Source: Burkholderiales bacterium (lineage in GTDB: Bacteria > Pseudomonadota > Gammaproteobacteria > Burkholderiales > Burkholderiaceae_C). Taken from it: 59,132 nucleotides of DNA. Location: assembly GCA_947381415.1 (NCBI GenBank), contig CANCVB010000014.1, positions 1 through 59,132 on the forward strand. Direction: 5' to 3'. The notes under the pieces are model-generated. The model had not been told where the DNA came from, ran no database searches, and saw only the letters and a program-made list of their open reading frames with translations. Positions 9,012-20,781 of the stretch are shown here, in pieces; position 1 is the first letter of the stretch; each line of letters opens with the position of its first letter. Both the position numbers and the translations under genes were made by a program.

Positions 9012-9704
9012 ATGCGCAAACACCGCCTTCTTTCATTCTTAGCTGTCACGGTTTTGACGCTTGTACTGGGAGCTTGCTCGGACTCCAAGCCAGAGTCTGA
9101 GTCGAAATTCAAACCGATCCCTGAAAAACGCAGTGAGAACAAAGGCGATCCGGACACTTTTGACAGAAGGGTCCAAGCGGTGCTCAATGAAGGCGCGCAA
9201 AGCCAGGAAGGCAAACAGGAAGCACCCAAGGCATCCAAAGCCAGGCCCCCCAACTCGGGCAAGGAGCCCATGGTATTGCTAGACAAAACCAATCGCCCGC
9301 TGGGTGAAGTGGTCAGTCACAAAGACAAGATGGATTATTACGAATGCAAAGGCGTGGTTGGCCCCTGGTTTCTTGAGTTGATCGTGGCCGAAATGAACTA
9401 TTTCAATGAATTGGCCGAATTGCCTTTTGTCAGTTCAGAAAACTGCATAGTGACCTATGGCACTGAAAAAAGTTTGACGCCTGGCCGTATCGGCGTGCAA
9501 TTGTTTGAAACACGTAAAGAGTTTGACAAGTGCGTTCGTAACGATTTTTGTCCTATTTTCCGAACCGTCAATTTTGTGCCCATGAACAAATCCTTGTACC
9601 GGTCCTATTTCCTCTCCAACACCAATTCCAAAGAAATTTTCCAGCACTGTGTCACTGACACAGGCAAATGGCACCGCAATTCCACCTGTTACACCATTGA
9701 ATAA
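9012..9704 (+). CDS. Secreted Cys-rich lipoprotein, paralogue of the next gene
   Basis: A 230-residue protein with a lipoprotein signal peptide (lipobox LGAC near residue 23), a charged Glu/Lys/Pro-rich linker to about residue 100, and a C-terminal domain of about 130 residues. That domain carries conserved Cys in YYECKGVVGPWF, ENC, CVRNDFCPIFRTV, QHC and TCY, followed by NKSLYRSYF. The same framework recurs in the downstream neighbour, so the two arose by tandem duplication. The even spread of Cys suggests disulfides in the periplasm. I do not recognise the family. The ATG was chosen over a TTG six bases upstream. Confidence 0.75.
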   Translation: MRKHRLLSFLAVTVLTLVLGACSDSKPESESKFKPIPEKRSENKGDPDTFDRRVQAVLNEGAQSQEGKQEAPKASKARPPNSGKEPMVLLDKTNRPLGEVVSHKDKMDYYECKGVVGPWFLELIVAEMNYFNELAELPFVSSENCIVTYGTEKSLTPGRIGVQLFETRKEFDKCVRNDFCPIFRTVNFVPMNKSLYRSYFLSNTNSKEIFQHCVTDTGKWHRNSTCYTIE

Positions 9705-9767
9705 AACCTAAACCAAGCTCAAGAATTGACTTTGCATGTCGATAAACAGGGGTCTCTTTCATAAGCC

Positions 9768-10484
9768 ATGAACAAATTGCGCCATCTTCTTGTGTTTGTC
9801 TGCCTCTGCGGCCTGCAGTCTTTGTGGCTGGCGCCCGCATGGGCCAATGACGAGCATGCCAAGCCTGCTGCTGATGCCCATGGCGCTCCTGCCAAAGACG
9901 ACCACGGTGCGAAAAAGGATGACCACGGTGCCCCTGCCAAGGATAGCCACGGAGGTGGTGGTGGCAAAGCGGAAAAACCAACTCGCACCTTTGAAGGCCA
10001 AGAACCCCTATTTTACTTTGATTCCAAGCGCAGACCCTACATAGAACCCTTCCACAAAACCGAAGAAGAAGAATACTTTGTGTGCCGAGGGGTGATCGGA
10101 GAGTGGTTTCGTCAACTCATGGCCGAGGAAGCCAATATGTTGGCCGCCAAGGATGGATTAAACAAAGTCACAGGTTCAACCTGTGCAGTGCGCTTGGTAG
10201 CCACCCACCATGGGAAAAAATTACCGATTGTTTCGGTGGAGCTGTATGTCAGCCCCAATGTCATGCGCAGTTGCATACTGGGAGAATCTTGCCCGCAGTC
10301 GCGTACCGTGATCATGTATGTGCTGAACAAAACCCTGTACCGCAGCTATTTCATCACCGACCATGAACGCAAAATTCGGCGCGCTTACTGCCTTGATAAC
10401 AAAAGCAATGTCTTGGCCAAAGAAGAATGCTGGTACCACTTCTTTGACAAGGCAGCCAAAGAGAAGCCCAAAGAACACCACTGA
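9768..10484 (+). CDS. Secreted Cys-rich protein with His/Asp repeat linker
   Basis: A 238-residue exported protein: signal peptide ending near AWA-ND (residues 1-26), a low-complexity stretch with repeated HGAPAKD/DDHG units (about 28-65), then a domain homologous to that of the preceding lipoprotein (FVCRGVIGEWFRQL, CILGESCPQSRTV, NKTLYRSYF, AYC, EEC). Here the lipobox is missing, so the pair differ in anchoring: one lipoprotein, one soluble. The His/Asp-rich linker could bind transition metals (inference). The C-terminus is Lys/His-rich. Function unknown. Confidence 0.75.
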   Translation: MNKLRHLLVFVCLCGLQSLWLAPAWANDEHAKPAADAHGAPAKDDHGAKKDDHGAPAKDSHGGGGGKAEKPTRTFEGQEPLFYFDSKRRPYIEPFHKTEEEEYFVCRGVIGEWFRQLMAEEANMLAAKDGLNKVTGSTCAVRLVATHHGKKLPIVSVELYVSPNVMRSCILGESCPQSRTVIMYVLNKTLYRSYFITDHERKIRRAYCLDNKSNVLAKEECWYHFFDKAAKEKPKEHH

Positions 10485-10497
10485 AAACAGCGCTTAT

Positions 10498-10574
10498 TGG
10501 CCTGCCCGGAGGGGATCGAACCCCCGACCCACAGCTTAGAAGGCTGTTGCTCTATCCAACTGAGCTACGGGCAG
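10498..10574 (-). tRNA. tRNA-Arg (anticodon TCT)
   Basis: The reverse strand folds into a cloverleaf: acceptor CTGCCCG/CGGGCAG, D stem GCTC/GAGC, anticodon stem ACAGC/GCTGT around loop CTTCTAA with anticodon TCT, and a T arm with loop TTCGATC on a stem with one G-U pair. G is the discriminator and CCA is encoded at the 3' end. It decodes AGA, a rare Arg codon in such genomes. Confidence 0.95.
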
Positions 10575-10583
10575 AATGCATGA

Positions 10584-10608
10584 AAAAAGGCCCCATAGGG
10601 GCCTTTTT
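10584..10608. terminator. Perfect intrinsic hairpin between two tRNA genes
   Basis: A perfect 11-base-pair stem, AAAAAGGCCCC/GGGGCCTTTTT, with loop ATA. It has a T run on both strands and so can act in either direction. On the minus strand it lies after tRNA-Pro and before tRNA-Arg; on the plus strand it could end the transcript of the secreted protein gene. Confidence 0.85.
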
Positions 10609-10614
10609 CTTGTG

Positions 10615-10691
<77 letters not shown>

Positions 10692-10742
10692 ATGCGTGCA
10701 TTCTACCCATACTAAAGACAAGCCTCTTCAAACGCTGATCTA

Positions 10743-10780
10743 TGCATTTTGATGCATTCAACCCTAGGCAATAATATGCA
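10743..10780. promoter_or_regulatory. TGCA-repeat operator candidate (BzdR/BoxR type)
   Basis: TGCA-N6-TGCA lies within two ATGCAT palindromes whose repeats are ten bases apart, one helical turn, and a third TGCA sits just before the start codon. The benzoyl-CoA-responsive repressors BzdR and BoxR are known to bind TGCA repeats near benzoate-degradation promoters. The first two sites overlap the likely -35 and the third overlaps the likely -10, the layout of a repressor operator. The downstream gene is a benzoate-CoA ligase, which fits. No regulator gene of this family is in the window. Confidence 0.6.
10749..10777 (+). promoter_or_regulatory. Sigma-70 promoter of the aromatic-acid operon
   Basis: TTGATG and TAATAT separated by exactly 17 bases. 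Transcription would begin around the A of the ligase start codon, and no Shine-Dalgarno sequence is visible, so the message may be leaderless. Each hexamer matches the consensus at four of six positions. Confidence 0.55.
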
Positions 10781-10783
10781 CTT

Positions 10784-12349
10784 ATGAATGGTCAGCAAGC
10801 ACCCCATACCCCTCCTACCGTGGCGATTCCCAGGGTTTATAACGCCGCATGGGATTTGCTCCAACGCCATTCGCACCGTGAAAACAAAATTGCTTACATC
10901 GATGCGTCAACAGGCGAACAACTCAGCTTTGGTCAACTCAAGCATCAAGCGCATTGTTTTGCACAAGGTTTAAAAAAGGCAGGCTTTCAGCAAGAGCAAA
11001 GGGTCTTGCTGTGCATGCACGATGGTTTACGCTGGCCAGTGGTGTTCTTGGGTTGCATCTTGGCGGGCGTGGTACCTGTTGCTGTCAACACATTGCTCAC
11101 AGCAAAAGACTATGCATTCATGTTGCAGGACTCCAGAGCCAAAGGCTTGATCGTCTCCTCGGCGTTGTGGCCACAATTTGAAAACATCCTGCCCTCAGTC
11201 GCGACATGTGAGCATGTCTATATCGATGACGACGGCTCTGCCCAAAGTCTTTCTTCGCTCATTGAAGATATGCAACCGCTGAGCGAACCTGCGCATACCT
11301 TGGCAGATGATGTGTGTTTTTGGTTGTACTCCAGTGGCTCTACCGGTTCGCCCAAAGGCACCTTGCATTTGCACAGCCACATTATTCAAACTGCCGAGTT
11401 ATATGCACGGGGCGTCATGGGTTTGCAAGAGTCCGATGTGGTGTTCTCCGCAGCCAAGTTGTTTTTTGCCTATGGACTCGGAAATGCCTTGAGCTTTCCC
11501 TTGGCACTGGGCGCAACCACGGTGCTGTTGGACAAGCGGGCAACACCTGCAGATGTTTTCCATATTCTTGAAACCTATCAACCTACGGTGTTTTATGGTG
11601 TGCCCACTCTCTTTGCCAGCCTGCTTGCGCATCCTTCGCGACCTGACCCCCAAAAGTTGAATTTACGTTTGTGCACCAGTGCAGGCGAAGCCTTGCCCGC
11701 AGACATTGGCAAGCGCTGGAAGGACGCGTTTGGGACCGATATTTTGGACGGCATAGGCTCCACCGAAATGCTTCACATCTTTTTATCCAACCGTCCGGGG
11801 CGAGTGCGCTACGGCACGACCGGTGAGGTGGTGCCAGGATATGCCCTGCGTCTGGTCAATGACGAAGGAAACCCTTGCGCAGTGGATGAATTGGGGGAAT
11901 TACAGATTCAAGGCCCCACCTCTGCCATCATGTACTGGAACAACCGCGAAAAAACCAAACACACTTTTGCGGGTGAATGGACACGCAGTGGTGACAAATA
12001 CAGTTGCGATGCTGAGGGTTACTACACCTACGGTGGGCGCAGTGATGACATGTTGAAAGTGGGTGGAATTTATGTGTCACCCTTTGAGGTTGAGGCCTCC
12101 ATCATGACCCACCCCGCGGTGCTGGAAGCTGCGGTGATTGGTATGGACGATGAACAGGGCTTAACCAAACCCAAAGCCTTTGTCGTGACCCAACCTGGCA
12201 AGTCATTGACCGCAGAGGATCTCAAGCAACACGTGAAATCGCAACTCGCCCCCTACAAATACCCCCGTTGGGTGGAGTTCGTGAACGAACTCCCCAAAAC
12301 AGCCACTGGCAAAATCCAACGCTTTAAACTGCGTGCCTTATCCACATAA
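10784..12349 (+). CDS. Benzoate-CoA ligase family protein
   Basis: Activates an aromatic acid (benzoate or a hydroxybenzoate) to its CoA thioester with ATP, through an acyl-AMP. The 521 residues show the adenylate-forming motifs: P-loop YSSGSTGSPKGTLH (about 185), GIGSTEMLHIF in the acyl pocket, TRSGDKYSCDAEGYYTYGGRSDDMLKVGG, and the C-terminal catalytic Lys in KTATGKIQRF. Total length fits the benzoate-CoA ligase subgroup (BadA/BclA/HbaA). It opens an operon with a LivKHMGF-type importer, pobA and a CoA transferase, so its substrate is probably the acid those genes import. The ATG is the first codon after a promoter and lacks a ribosome-binding site. Confidence 0.88.
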   Translation: MNGQQAPHTPPTVAIPRVYNAAWDLLQRHSHRENKIAYIDASTGEQLSFGQLKHQAHCFAQGLKKAGFQQEQRVLLCMHDGLRWPVVFLGCILAGVVPVAVNTLLTAKDYAFMLQDSRAKGLIVSSALWPQFENILPSVATCEHVYIDDDGSAQSLSSLIEDMQPLSEPAHTLADDVCFWLYSSGSTGSPKGTLHLHSHIIQTAELYARGVMGLQESDVVFSAAKLFFAYGLGNALSFPLALGATTVLLDKRATPADVFHILETYQPTVFYGVPTLFASLLAHPSRPDPQKLNLRLCTSAGEALPADIGKRWKDAFGTDILDGIGSTEMLHIFLSNRPGRVRYGTTGEVVPGYALRLVNDEGNPCAVDELGELQIQGPTSAIMYWNNREKTKHTFAGEWTRSGDKYSCDAEGYYTYGGRSDDMLKVGGIYVSPFEVEASIMTHPAVLEAAVIGMDDEQGLTKPKAFVVTQPGKSLTAEDLKQHVKSQLAPYKYPRWVEFVNELPKTATGKIQRFKLRALST

Positions 12350-12372
12350 GACGTGCCCACCAGGAGACTTCC

Positions 12373-13557
12373 ATGGCTTCTCGCCGACAACTATTGACCA
12401 ACACAGCCGCCATGCTGGGTGCTGCAAGCTCAGGTATGTGGTTACCCGCGCATGCCCAAAACGCCAAAGTGCGCATCGGCCTCATGTTGCCTTACACGGG
12501 CACATTTACCCAATTGGGCGTGGCTATCGACAACGGCTTTCGCATGGCCTTGCAAGAAGCTGGCGGCAAAGTGGGTGGTCGCGAGGTTGAATTCTTCAAA
12601 GTGGACGACGAATCGGAGCCCTCTAAAGGCGTGGAAAACGCCAATAAATTGGTGCAACGTGACAAAGTAGATGTCCTCATTGGCACGGTGCACTCGGGTG
12701 TTCAAATGGGCATTCACAAAGTGGCCCGTGAAACTGGTGTGCTCAACATCATTCCCAATGCAGGCATGCATGCGGCCACCCGCGCCCTGTGTGCGCCCAA
12801 TGTCTTTCGCACCTCCTTCACCAACAGCCAACCTACCTTGGCATTGGGCAAAGTGATGGTGGATAAAGGCCATAAAAAAGCCGTTTGGATCACTTGGAAA
12901 TACGCTGCTGGCGATGAGTCGGGTGAAGGTTTCAAAGAGGGCTATGTGGCCGCTGGCGGCACCATCGTGAAAGAACTGGGTTTGCCTTTCCCCAATGTGG
13001 AATTTCAAGCCTTGCTGACAGAGATCGCGTCCATCAAACCCGATGCCGTGGCTTGCTTCTTTTCGGGAGGCGGTGCCTCCAAATTCATCCGCGACTATGC
13101 AGCGGCTGGTTTGGCGGGCAAGATTCCCTTGTACGGCTCTGGCTTTTTGACCGAGGGATTGTTGGATGACGAGTTGGCGCCTTCTGCCCAAGGCATCATG
13201 ACCACCCTGCACTACAGCACTTCCTTGGCGACCAAGCGCAATGACGCCTTCCGCTTGGCTTATGCCAAAACCTTCAAAATGCAGCCAGATGTCTATGCGG
13301 TACAAGGCTACGACGCAGGCCAATTGCTGCTACAAGGTGCGGCCGCTGTGCATGGCGACTTCAGCAACAAGAAAGCTTTGTACGCTGCCATGGAAAACGC
13401 CGTGATCGACAGCCCTCGCGGCAAATGGACCATGAGCAAGGCCCACAACCCGGTGCAAGACATTTACCTGCGCACAGTCAAGGGCAAAGAAAACGTGGTT
13501 CTAGGCGTCGCTGCCAAGGCCTTGTCGGATTCTGGCGTGGGTTGCAAACTGGGTTGA
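12373..13557 (+). CDS. Branched-chain-type ABC transporter substrate-binding protein
   Basis: Periplasmic binding protein of the LivK/type I fold, 394 residues. The N-terminus has a twin-arginine-like signal (SRRQLL) and a hydrophobic core cleaved near HAQ-NA at about residue 30, so Tat export is possible. The mature part begins VRIGLMLPYTGTF, a hallmark of this family, which also includes binding proteins for benzoates and other aromatic acids. It starts 23 bases after the ligase gene with AGGAG upstream. An aromatic-acid ligand is inferred from the operon, not from pocket residues. Confidence 0.9.
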   Translation: MASRRQLLTNTAAMLGAASSGMWLPAHAQNAKVRIGLMLPYTGTFTQLGVAIDNGFRMALQEAGGKVGGREVEFFKVDDESEPSKGVENANKLVQRDKVDVLIGTVHSGVQMGIHKVARETGVLNIIPNAGMHAATRALCAPNVFRTSFTNSQPTLALGKVMVDKGHKKAVWITWKYAAGDESGEGFKEGYVAAGGTIVKELGLPFPNVEFQALLTEIASIKPDAVACFFSGGGASKFIRDYAAAGLAGKIPLYGSGFLTEGLLDDELAPSAQGIMTTLHYSTSLATKRNDAFRLAYAKTFKMQPDVYAVQGYDAGQLLLQGAAAVHGDFSNKKALYAAMENAVIDSPRGKWTMSKAHNPVQDIYLRTVKGKENVVLGVAAKALSDSGVGCKLG

Positions 13558-13558
13558 T

Positions 13559-14422
13559 GTGGATCTCGCTAACTTTTTGATCCAACTGCTCAACAGCGTT
13601 CAATACGGTCTATTGCTGTTTTTGCTGGCGGCGGGTCTCACGCTGATTTTCGGCATCATGGGCGTGGTCAATTTGGCCCATGGCAGCTTCTACATGCTGG
13701 GCGCCTACCTGGCCTATGCACTGGCGGGCGCTTGGGGCAATCTGGCCCTGGCCATCGTGGTGGGTACGGTCATGAGTGTGGCCATTGGTTGGCTGCTTGA
13801 AAAACTCCTGTTCAGGCATTTTTACCACCGCAGTCACTTAGACCAGGTGTTGCTCACCTTTGGACTGATTTACATCTTTGAAGAATTGCGCTCCATGCTC
13901 TGGGGAGATGATGTACATAGCGTGGCTGTGCCTGCTTCCCTGGACTGGTCCATCAGTCTCACCGACACCCTGTCCTACCCCGCCTATCGTTTGTTCATGC
14001 TGGGCATTTGTTTGGCACTGGCTTTGGCCTTGTGGTTGCTCATCAGCAAAACTAAATTGGGCATGAAGATACGGGCCGGTGCATTCAACAGCGACATGGC
14101 GCAAACCCTGGGCATCAACATCGTTCGCCTGCATTCCATGGTGTTTGCCATGGGCGTGGGCTTGGCCGCTTTGAGCGGCATGTTGATTGCACCCTTGTCC
14201 AGCGTCTACCCCTACATGGGCTCGCAGGTGCTGATCATGTGCTTTGTGGTGGTGGTCATCGGCGGCATTGGTTCTGTGCGGGGTGCGCTCACCGCTGCTT
14301 TGTTGGTGGGCTTGGTGGACACCTTTGGCAAGGTCTTGTTGCCACAGTTCGCCAGCATGCTGGTGTATGTGCTCATGGCCTTGGTGCTGCTTTACAAACC
14401 AGAAGGCTTGTTCAAACAATGA
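13559..14422 (+). CDS. LivH-type permease
   Basis: Inner-membrane permease, 287 residues and about eight hydrophobic segments, with the family motif GVVNLAHGSFYMLGAY near residue 36. A GTG start is used, one base after the TGA of the binding-protein gene. It pairs with the LivM-type permease encoded next, which overlaps its stop codon, to form the translocation channel for the presumed aromatic acid. Confidence 0.9.
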   Translation: MDLANFLIQLLNSVQYGLLLFLLAAGLTLIFGIMGVVNLAHGSFYMLGAYLAYALAGAWGNLALAIVVGTVMSVAIGWLLEKLLFRHFYHRSHLDQVLLTFGLIYIFEELRSMLWGDDVHSVAVPASLDWSISLTDTLSYPAYRLFMLGICLALALALWLLISKTKLGMKIRAGAFNSDMAQTLGINIVRLHSMVFAMGVGLAALSGMLIAPLSSVYPYMGSQVLIMCFVVVVIGGIGSVRGALTAALLVGLVDTFGKVLLPQFASMLVYVLMALVLLYKPEGLFKQ

Positions 14423-15405
14423 GTAGCCCACAAGCCCATTTGGAAACACTGCCGCGCAGTGTGCAGTTGTTCATGGTGATTGGCTTGATGGCCTTGCTGG
14501 CTTTTCCTTTTGCAGGACAAGATTTCTACACCCAGATGGTCACCCGCATGATGATCTTGGCCATCTTCGCCATGAGCTTGGACATCTTGCAAGGCATCAC
14601 GGGCTTGGTGTCCTTGGGGCATGCCGCCTACTTTGGATTGGCGGGCTATGTGCTGGCCTTCTTGTCACCCCCCGATGCCGCAGCCAGTTGGCTCACCACC
14701 TTGCCTTTGGCCATTCTGGCTTCAGCGACAGTGGCTTTGGTGATTGGCATATTCGTGGTGCGCACCCAAGGCATTTACTTCATCATGGTCACCATGGCAT
14801 TCGCGCAAATGCTGTACTACCTGTTCTTTGACAACAAAGCCCTGGGCGGATCAGATGGCATTTACATCAATGTGCGCCCCCAGGCGCTGGGCTTGGACCT
14901 TGAAAACAAGATGGTGCTGTATTACTTCACCCTGGCTTGCTTGGTCAGTGTGTATGTCTTTTTGCGTCGCTTGTTGTGGAGCCCGTTTGGTCGCACCCTG
15001 AACGGCATTCGATTGAACGAACACCGCACGCAAGCGCTGGGCTATGCCAGCTTCAGCTACAAGCTCACGGCCTTCACCTTGGCAGGTGCCTTGGCGGGTC
15101 TGGCAGGCTATTTGTGGGCCGCGCAATCGGGCTATGTGAACCCTGAATTGATGGGTTTTCACATGAGTGCGCATGCCATCATGATGGTGATTTTGGGTGG
15201 CATGGGCAATGTGGCTGGGGCACTCATGGGTGCTTTTGGTTTTGAGTTGTTCATGCATGTGTTCAAAGACCTGCCCAGTGTGGGCGAGTTTGATTTGGGC
15301 AAGCATTGGCAACTTTGGATGGGTTCGCTGATCGTGTTGGTGGTCATCATCGCGCCCCAAGGCTTGATGGGCTTGCTGCGCCCCAGGAGCAAACACCATG
15401 ACTGA
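14419..15405 (+). CDS. LivM-type permease
   Basis: Second permease subunit, 328 residues with multiple membrane helices and the family segment SLDILQGITGLVSLGHAAYFG (shown by its core ITGLVSLGHAAYFG). The ATG overlaps the livH-type stop as ATGA, so translation is coupled. A longer in-frame reading upstream lies wholly inside the previous gene and is rejected. The end overlaps the following ATPase gene by eight bases. Confidence 0.9.
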   Translation: MSSPQAHLETLPRSVQLFMVIGLMALLAFPFAGQDFYTQMVTRMMILAIFAMSLDILQGITGLVSLGHAAYFGLAGYVLAFLSPPDAAASWLTTLPLAILASATVALVIGIFVVRTQGIYFIMVTMAFAQMLYYLFFDNKALGGSDGIYINVRPQALGLDLENKMVLYYFTLACLVSVYVFLRRLLWSPFGRTLNGIRLNEHRTQALGYASFSYKLTAFTLAGALAGLAGYLWAAQSGYVNPELMGFHMSAHAIMMVILGGMGNVAGALMGAFGFELFMHVFKDLPSVGEFDLGKHWQLWMGSLIVLVVIIAPQGLMGLLRPRSKHHD

Positions 15406-16158
15406 AGCGCTGCTGAAAGCCGCCTCTTTGAGCAAGCGCTTTGGCGGTTTGTTGGCCGTGAATGAAGTGTCCTTGTCCTTGTACAAAGACCAACTTCACG
15501 CGGTCATTGGCCCCAACGGCGCAGGCAAAACCACCCTCACCCATTTGCTGAGTGGCGACATCCCAGCCACCAGTGGCGAGTTGTGGCTCAAAGGCCAATC
15601 CGTCACGGGTTGGCCACACCACCGTTTGTCCTTGAATGGTTTGGGTCGCAGTTACCAAAAAACCAATGTGTTTTTGCCGCTCACCGTGTGGGAGAACCTC
15701 ATGCTCGCGGCCCAAGCACGGGACGCTTTGGCGCCTTACAACCCCCTGTCGTGGTTCAGCCGAGCCGACCAAAACCCGGCCGTGGTGGCTCGCGCTGAAA
15801 GAGCACTGGCGTTGACGGGTTTGACCAGCGTGCGAGATCAAACCGCTGCCATCTTGAGCCATGGCATTCAACGACAACTGGAAATCGCCATGGTCTTGGC
15901 GACCGAACCCGAGGTGCTCTTGCTCGATGAGCCTTTGGCAGGCATGGGCGCAGCAGAAGCAGAAACCATGGTCACCTTGTTGCACGCCTTGAAAAAAGAC
16001 CACGCCATGCTGCTGGTGGAACATGACATGGACGCTGTGTTTGCGCTGGCTGATGTGCTGACGGTGATGGTGAACGGCACGGTGATTGCCAGCGGCACGC
16101 CCGAGGCTATTCGTGGTGACGCCAAGGTGCAAGCCGCTTATTTGGGTGAGGCCCACGC

Positions 16159-16162
<4 letters not shown>
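15398..16162 (+). CDS. LivG-type ABC transporter ATPase
   Basis: A 254-residue nucleotide-binding subunit. Walker A is GPNGAGKTTL and Walker B is VLLLDEPLAGMG, but the signature reads LSHGIQRQLEIAM (SHG in place of the usual SGG), a variant typical of LivG-type ATPases; the H-loop is VEHDMDAV. It works with the LivF-type ATPase encoded next. The start overlaps livM by eight bases and the end overlaps livF by four, so the five transporter genes are made together. Confidence 0.93.
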
Positions 16163-19000
<2,838 letters not shown>

Positions 19001-19027
19001 GTGCCTTTGGAGTGCCTTTAGAGTGCC
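19001..19027. repeat. Short 11-base tandem repeat at a convergent junction
   Basis: GTGCCTTTGGA, GTGCCTTTAGA and GTGCC follow one another between the CoA transferase stop and the end of the sugar ATPase gene; the second unit contains the ATPase stop codon. This is probably a local slippage product with no visible hairpin. Confidence 0.6.
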
Positions 19028-19806
19028 AACAAATCGTGGGAAATAGCGTCTACAGTTAAAGCCCCGGTCATCAAGGCCACGGTGTCACTCATGCTGATTT
19101 TTTTGGGGTTAACCACGGCGGCTCGCTTGCCCAAACGGGCGATGTGAATGCGATCGGCAAGCTCAAAGACATGGGGCATATTGTGTGAAATCAAAACCAC
19201 CGGCAAGCCTTTGTCACGCACACGGCGAATCAACTCCAGCACCATGTGTCCCTCTTTGACGCCCAGGGCTGCCGTGGGTTCATCCATGATGACCACATGC
19301 TGCGCAAAGGCGGCGGCTCGACCCACCGCCACGCATTGGCGCTGACCGCCCGACAAGGTTTCAACCGCTTGGTTCATCGAGCGAATGCCCACCTTCAGCT
19401 CGTTCATGCGTCGAATGCTTTCTTCCAACATACGTTTTTTGTCAATGAAACCGAGCTTGCCCAACCAATTGGGGCGGCGCAGTTCCCGACCCAGAAAAAG
19501 ATTTTCCGAAATGGTCATGGCTGGAGCCACCGCCAGGTCTTGGTACACCGTTTCAATACCCGCCATGCGAGCATCTATAGGACTTTTGAAATGTATTTCT
19601 TGGCCATCCAACAAGATTTGGCCTTCATCCGGCACGGTGGCACCCGATAAACATTTGATGAGAGACGATTTACCTGCACCGTTGTCACCGATGACTGCCA
19701 AAATCTCACCTGCCCTGAGCTCAAAATCCGCACCATCCAAGGCAGTGACTTGACCATAGCGTTTGACCAAACCCTTGGCCTGTAAAACCAGTTCAAGTGG
19801 GTTCAT
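19018..19806 (-). CDS. frcA: Sugar ABC transporter ATPase, FrcA-like
   Basis: A 262-residue single-domain ATPase of the carbohydrate CUT2 type, half the length of the usual double-domain RbsA/XylG, as in the fructose importer FrcA. Walker A is GDNGAGKSSL, signature LSGGQRQCVAVGRA, Walker B VVIMDEPTAALG and H-loop LISHNMPHV. The ATG overlaps the permease stop by four bases; a longer reading upstream would run antisense-like through the permease gene and is rejected. It energises the permease encoded ahead of it. Confidence 0.88.
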   Translation of the reverse strand: MNPLELVLQAKGLVKRYGQVTALDGADFELRAGEILAVIGDNGAGKSSLIKCLSGATVPDEGQILLDGQEIHFKSPIDARMAGIETVYQDLAVAPAMTISENLFLGRELRRPNWLGKLGFIDKKRMLEESIRRMNELKVGIRSMNQAVETLSGGQRQCVAVGRAAAFAQHVVIMDEPTAALGVKEGHMVLELIRRVRDKGLPVVLISHNMPHVFELADRIHIARLGKRAAVVNPKKISMSDTVALMTGALTVDAISHDLLAL

Positions 19807-20765
19807 CGGCGTGCACCTTGTTGCGACATTTGGTCGGTGGCGACTGCCAAGATCACCAAAATACCCGTGACCAGTATTTGGTAAACAGAAGACACGCCCA
19901 TCAGTGTCAAACCGTTGCGAAACACGCCCACAATCAAGGCGCCTATCAATGTCCCCAAGACCACACCTCGCCCACCAAACAAACTGGTGCCGCCCAAGAC
20001 CACCGCCGTGATCGCGTCCAAGTTTTCGGTTTGCCCCCCATTGGGGTCTCCCGCGCCCGTGCGTGCCACACTCAAGGTGGCGGCAACGCCATAAAAAACG
20101 CCAGCCAACACGTACACACCCAAAATCACCTTGTTCGTGGAGATGCCTGTCAAGCGTGTGGCCTCGGGGCTGTTGCCCACCGCGTAAATATGCCTGCCCT
20201 GCGCGGTATCTCTGAGCCAAATCCATGTCCCCACATAAAGACTCAGCATCAACACCACACCATAAGGCACACGCGTACCGCCCATGACAAAGGTTTCACC
20301 CAACCAATTCATGCCCTCGGGTATGGGGGTGATGGTTTGCGAGCCAGAATACAACTGGGTCAGAGCAAACGCGATATTGAGCGTGCCCAGCGTGACGATA
20401 AAAGGCGGCAATTTCACACGCGTGACCAACCAGCCATTGACCAAACCCAACAAGGTTGTGGCGGCTATACCGCAAAAAATGGCCAAGACGGCCCCAAGCT
20501 GATAGTCAGCAGCGAATTTGGTCATGACGATGGAGCCCAATGCCATCACCATGCCGCATGACAAATCGATACCCGCCGTGAGAATGATCAGGGTCTGGCC
20601 AATGGCGATGGTGCCCACCACCATGACCTGTTGCAGGATCAGCGAGAAATTTTTCAGGGTTAAAAAATTGTCGTGCTGGAATGAAAAAAAACCGCACGCC
20701 AACAACAAGGCGATGGCGGGCCCCATAGCGCCCAAGGCTGACAAGTTGAAACGGGTGGCGTTCAT
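19803..20765 (-). CDS. frcC: Sugar ABC transporter permease, FrcC-like
   Basis: A 320-residue CUT2-type permease with about nine or ten hydrophobic segments and the signatures TAGIDLSCGMVMALGS and GNSPEATRLTGI, typical of RbsC/FrcC. It is transcribed after the binding-protein gene but separated from it by an intrinsic terminator, so it is likely made at a lower level. It forms the channel with the FrcA-like ATPase. Confidence 0.88.
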   Translation of the reverse strand: MNATRFNLSALGAMGPAIALLLACGFFSFQHDNFLTLKNFSLILQQVMVVGTIAIGQTLIILTAGIDLSCGMVMALGSIVMTKFAADYQLGAVLAIFCGIAATTLLGLVNGWLVTRVKLPPFIVTLGTLNIAFALTQLYSGSQTITPIPEGMNWLGETFVMGGTRVPYGVVLMLSLYVGTWIWLRDTAQGRHIYAVGNSPEATRLTGISTNKVILGVYVLAGVFYGVAATLSVARTGAGDPNGGQTENLDAITAVVLGGTSLFGGRGVVLGTLIGALIVGVFRNGLTLMGVSSVYQILVTGILVILAVATDQMSQQGARR

Positions 20766-20781
20766 GGCGCGGGCGTATCAA

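Noticed and set aside
15347..16156. A 269-codon open frame antisense to the LivG-type ATPase gene
   Set aside because: It runs fully opposite a gene with all ABC motifs and gives a His/Gln-rich product with no family features; high-G+C third positions often leave such frames open.
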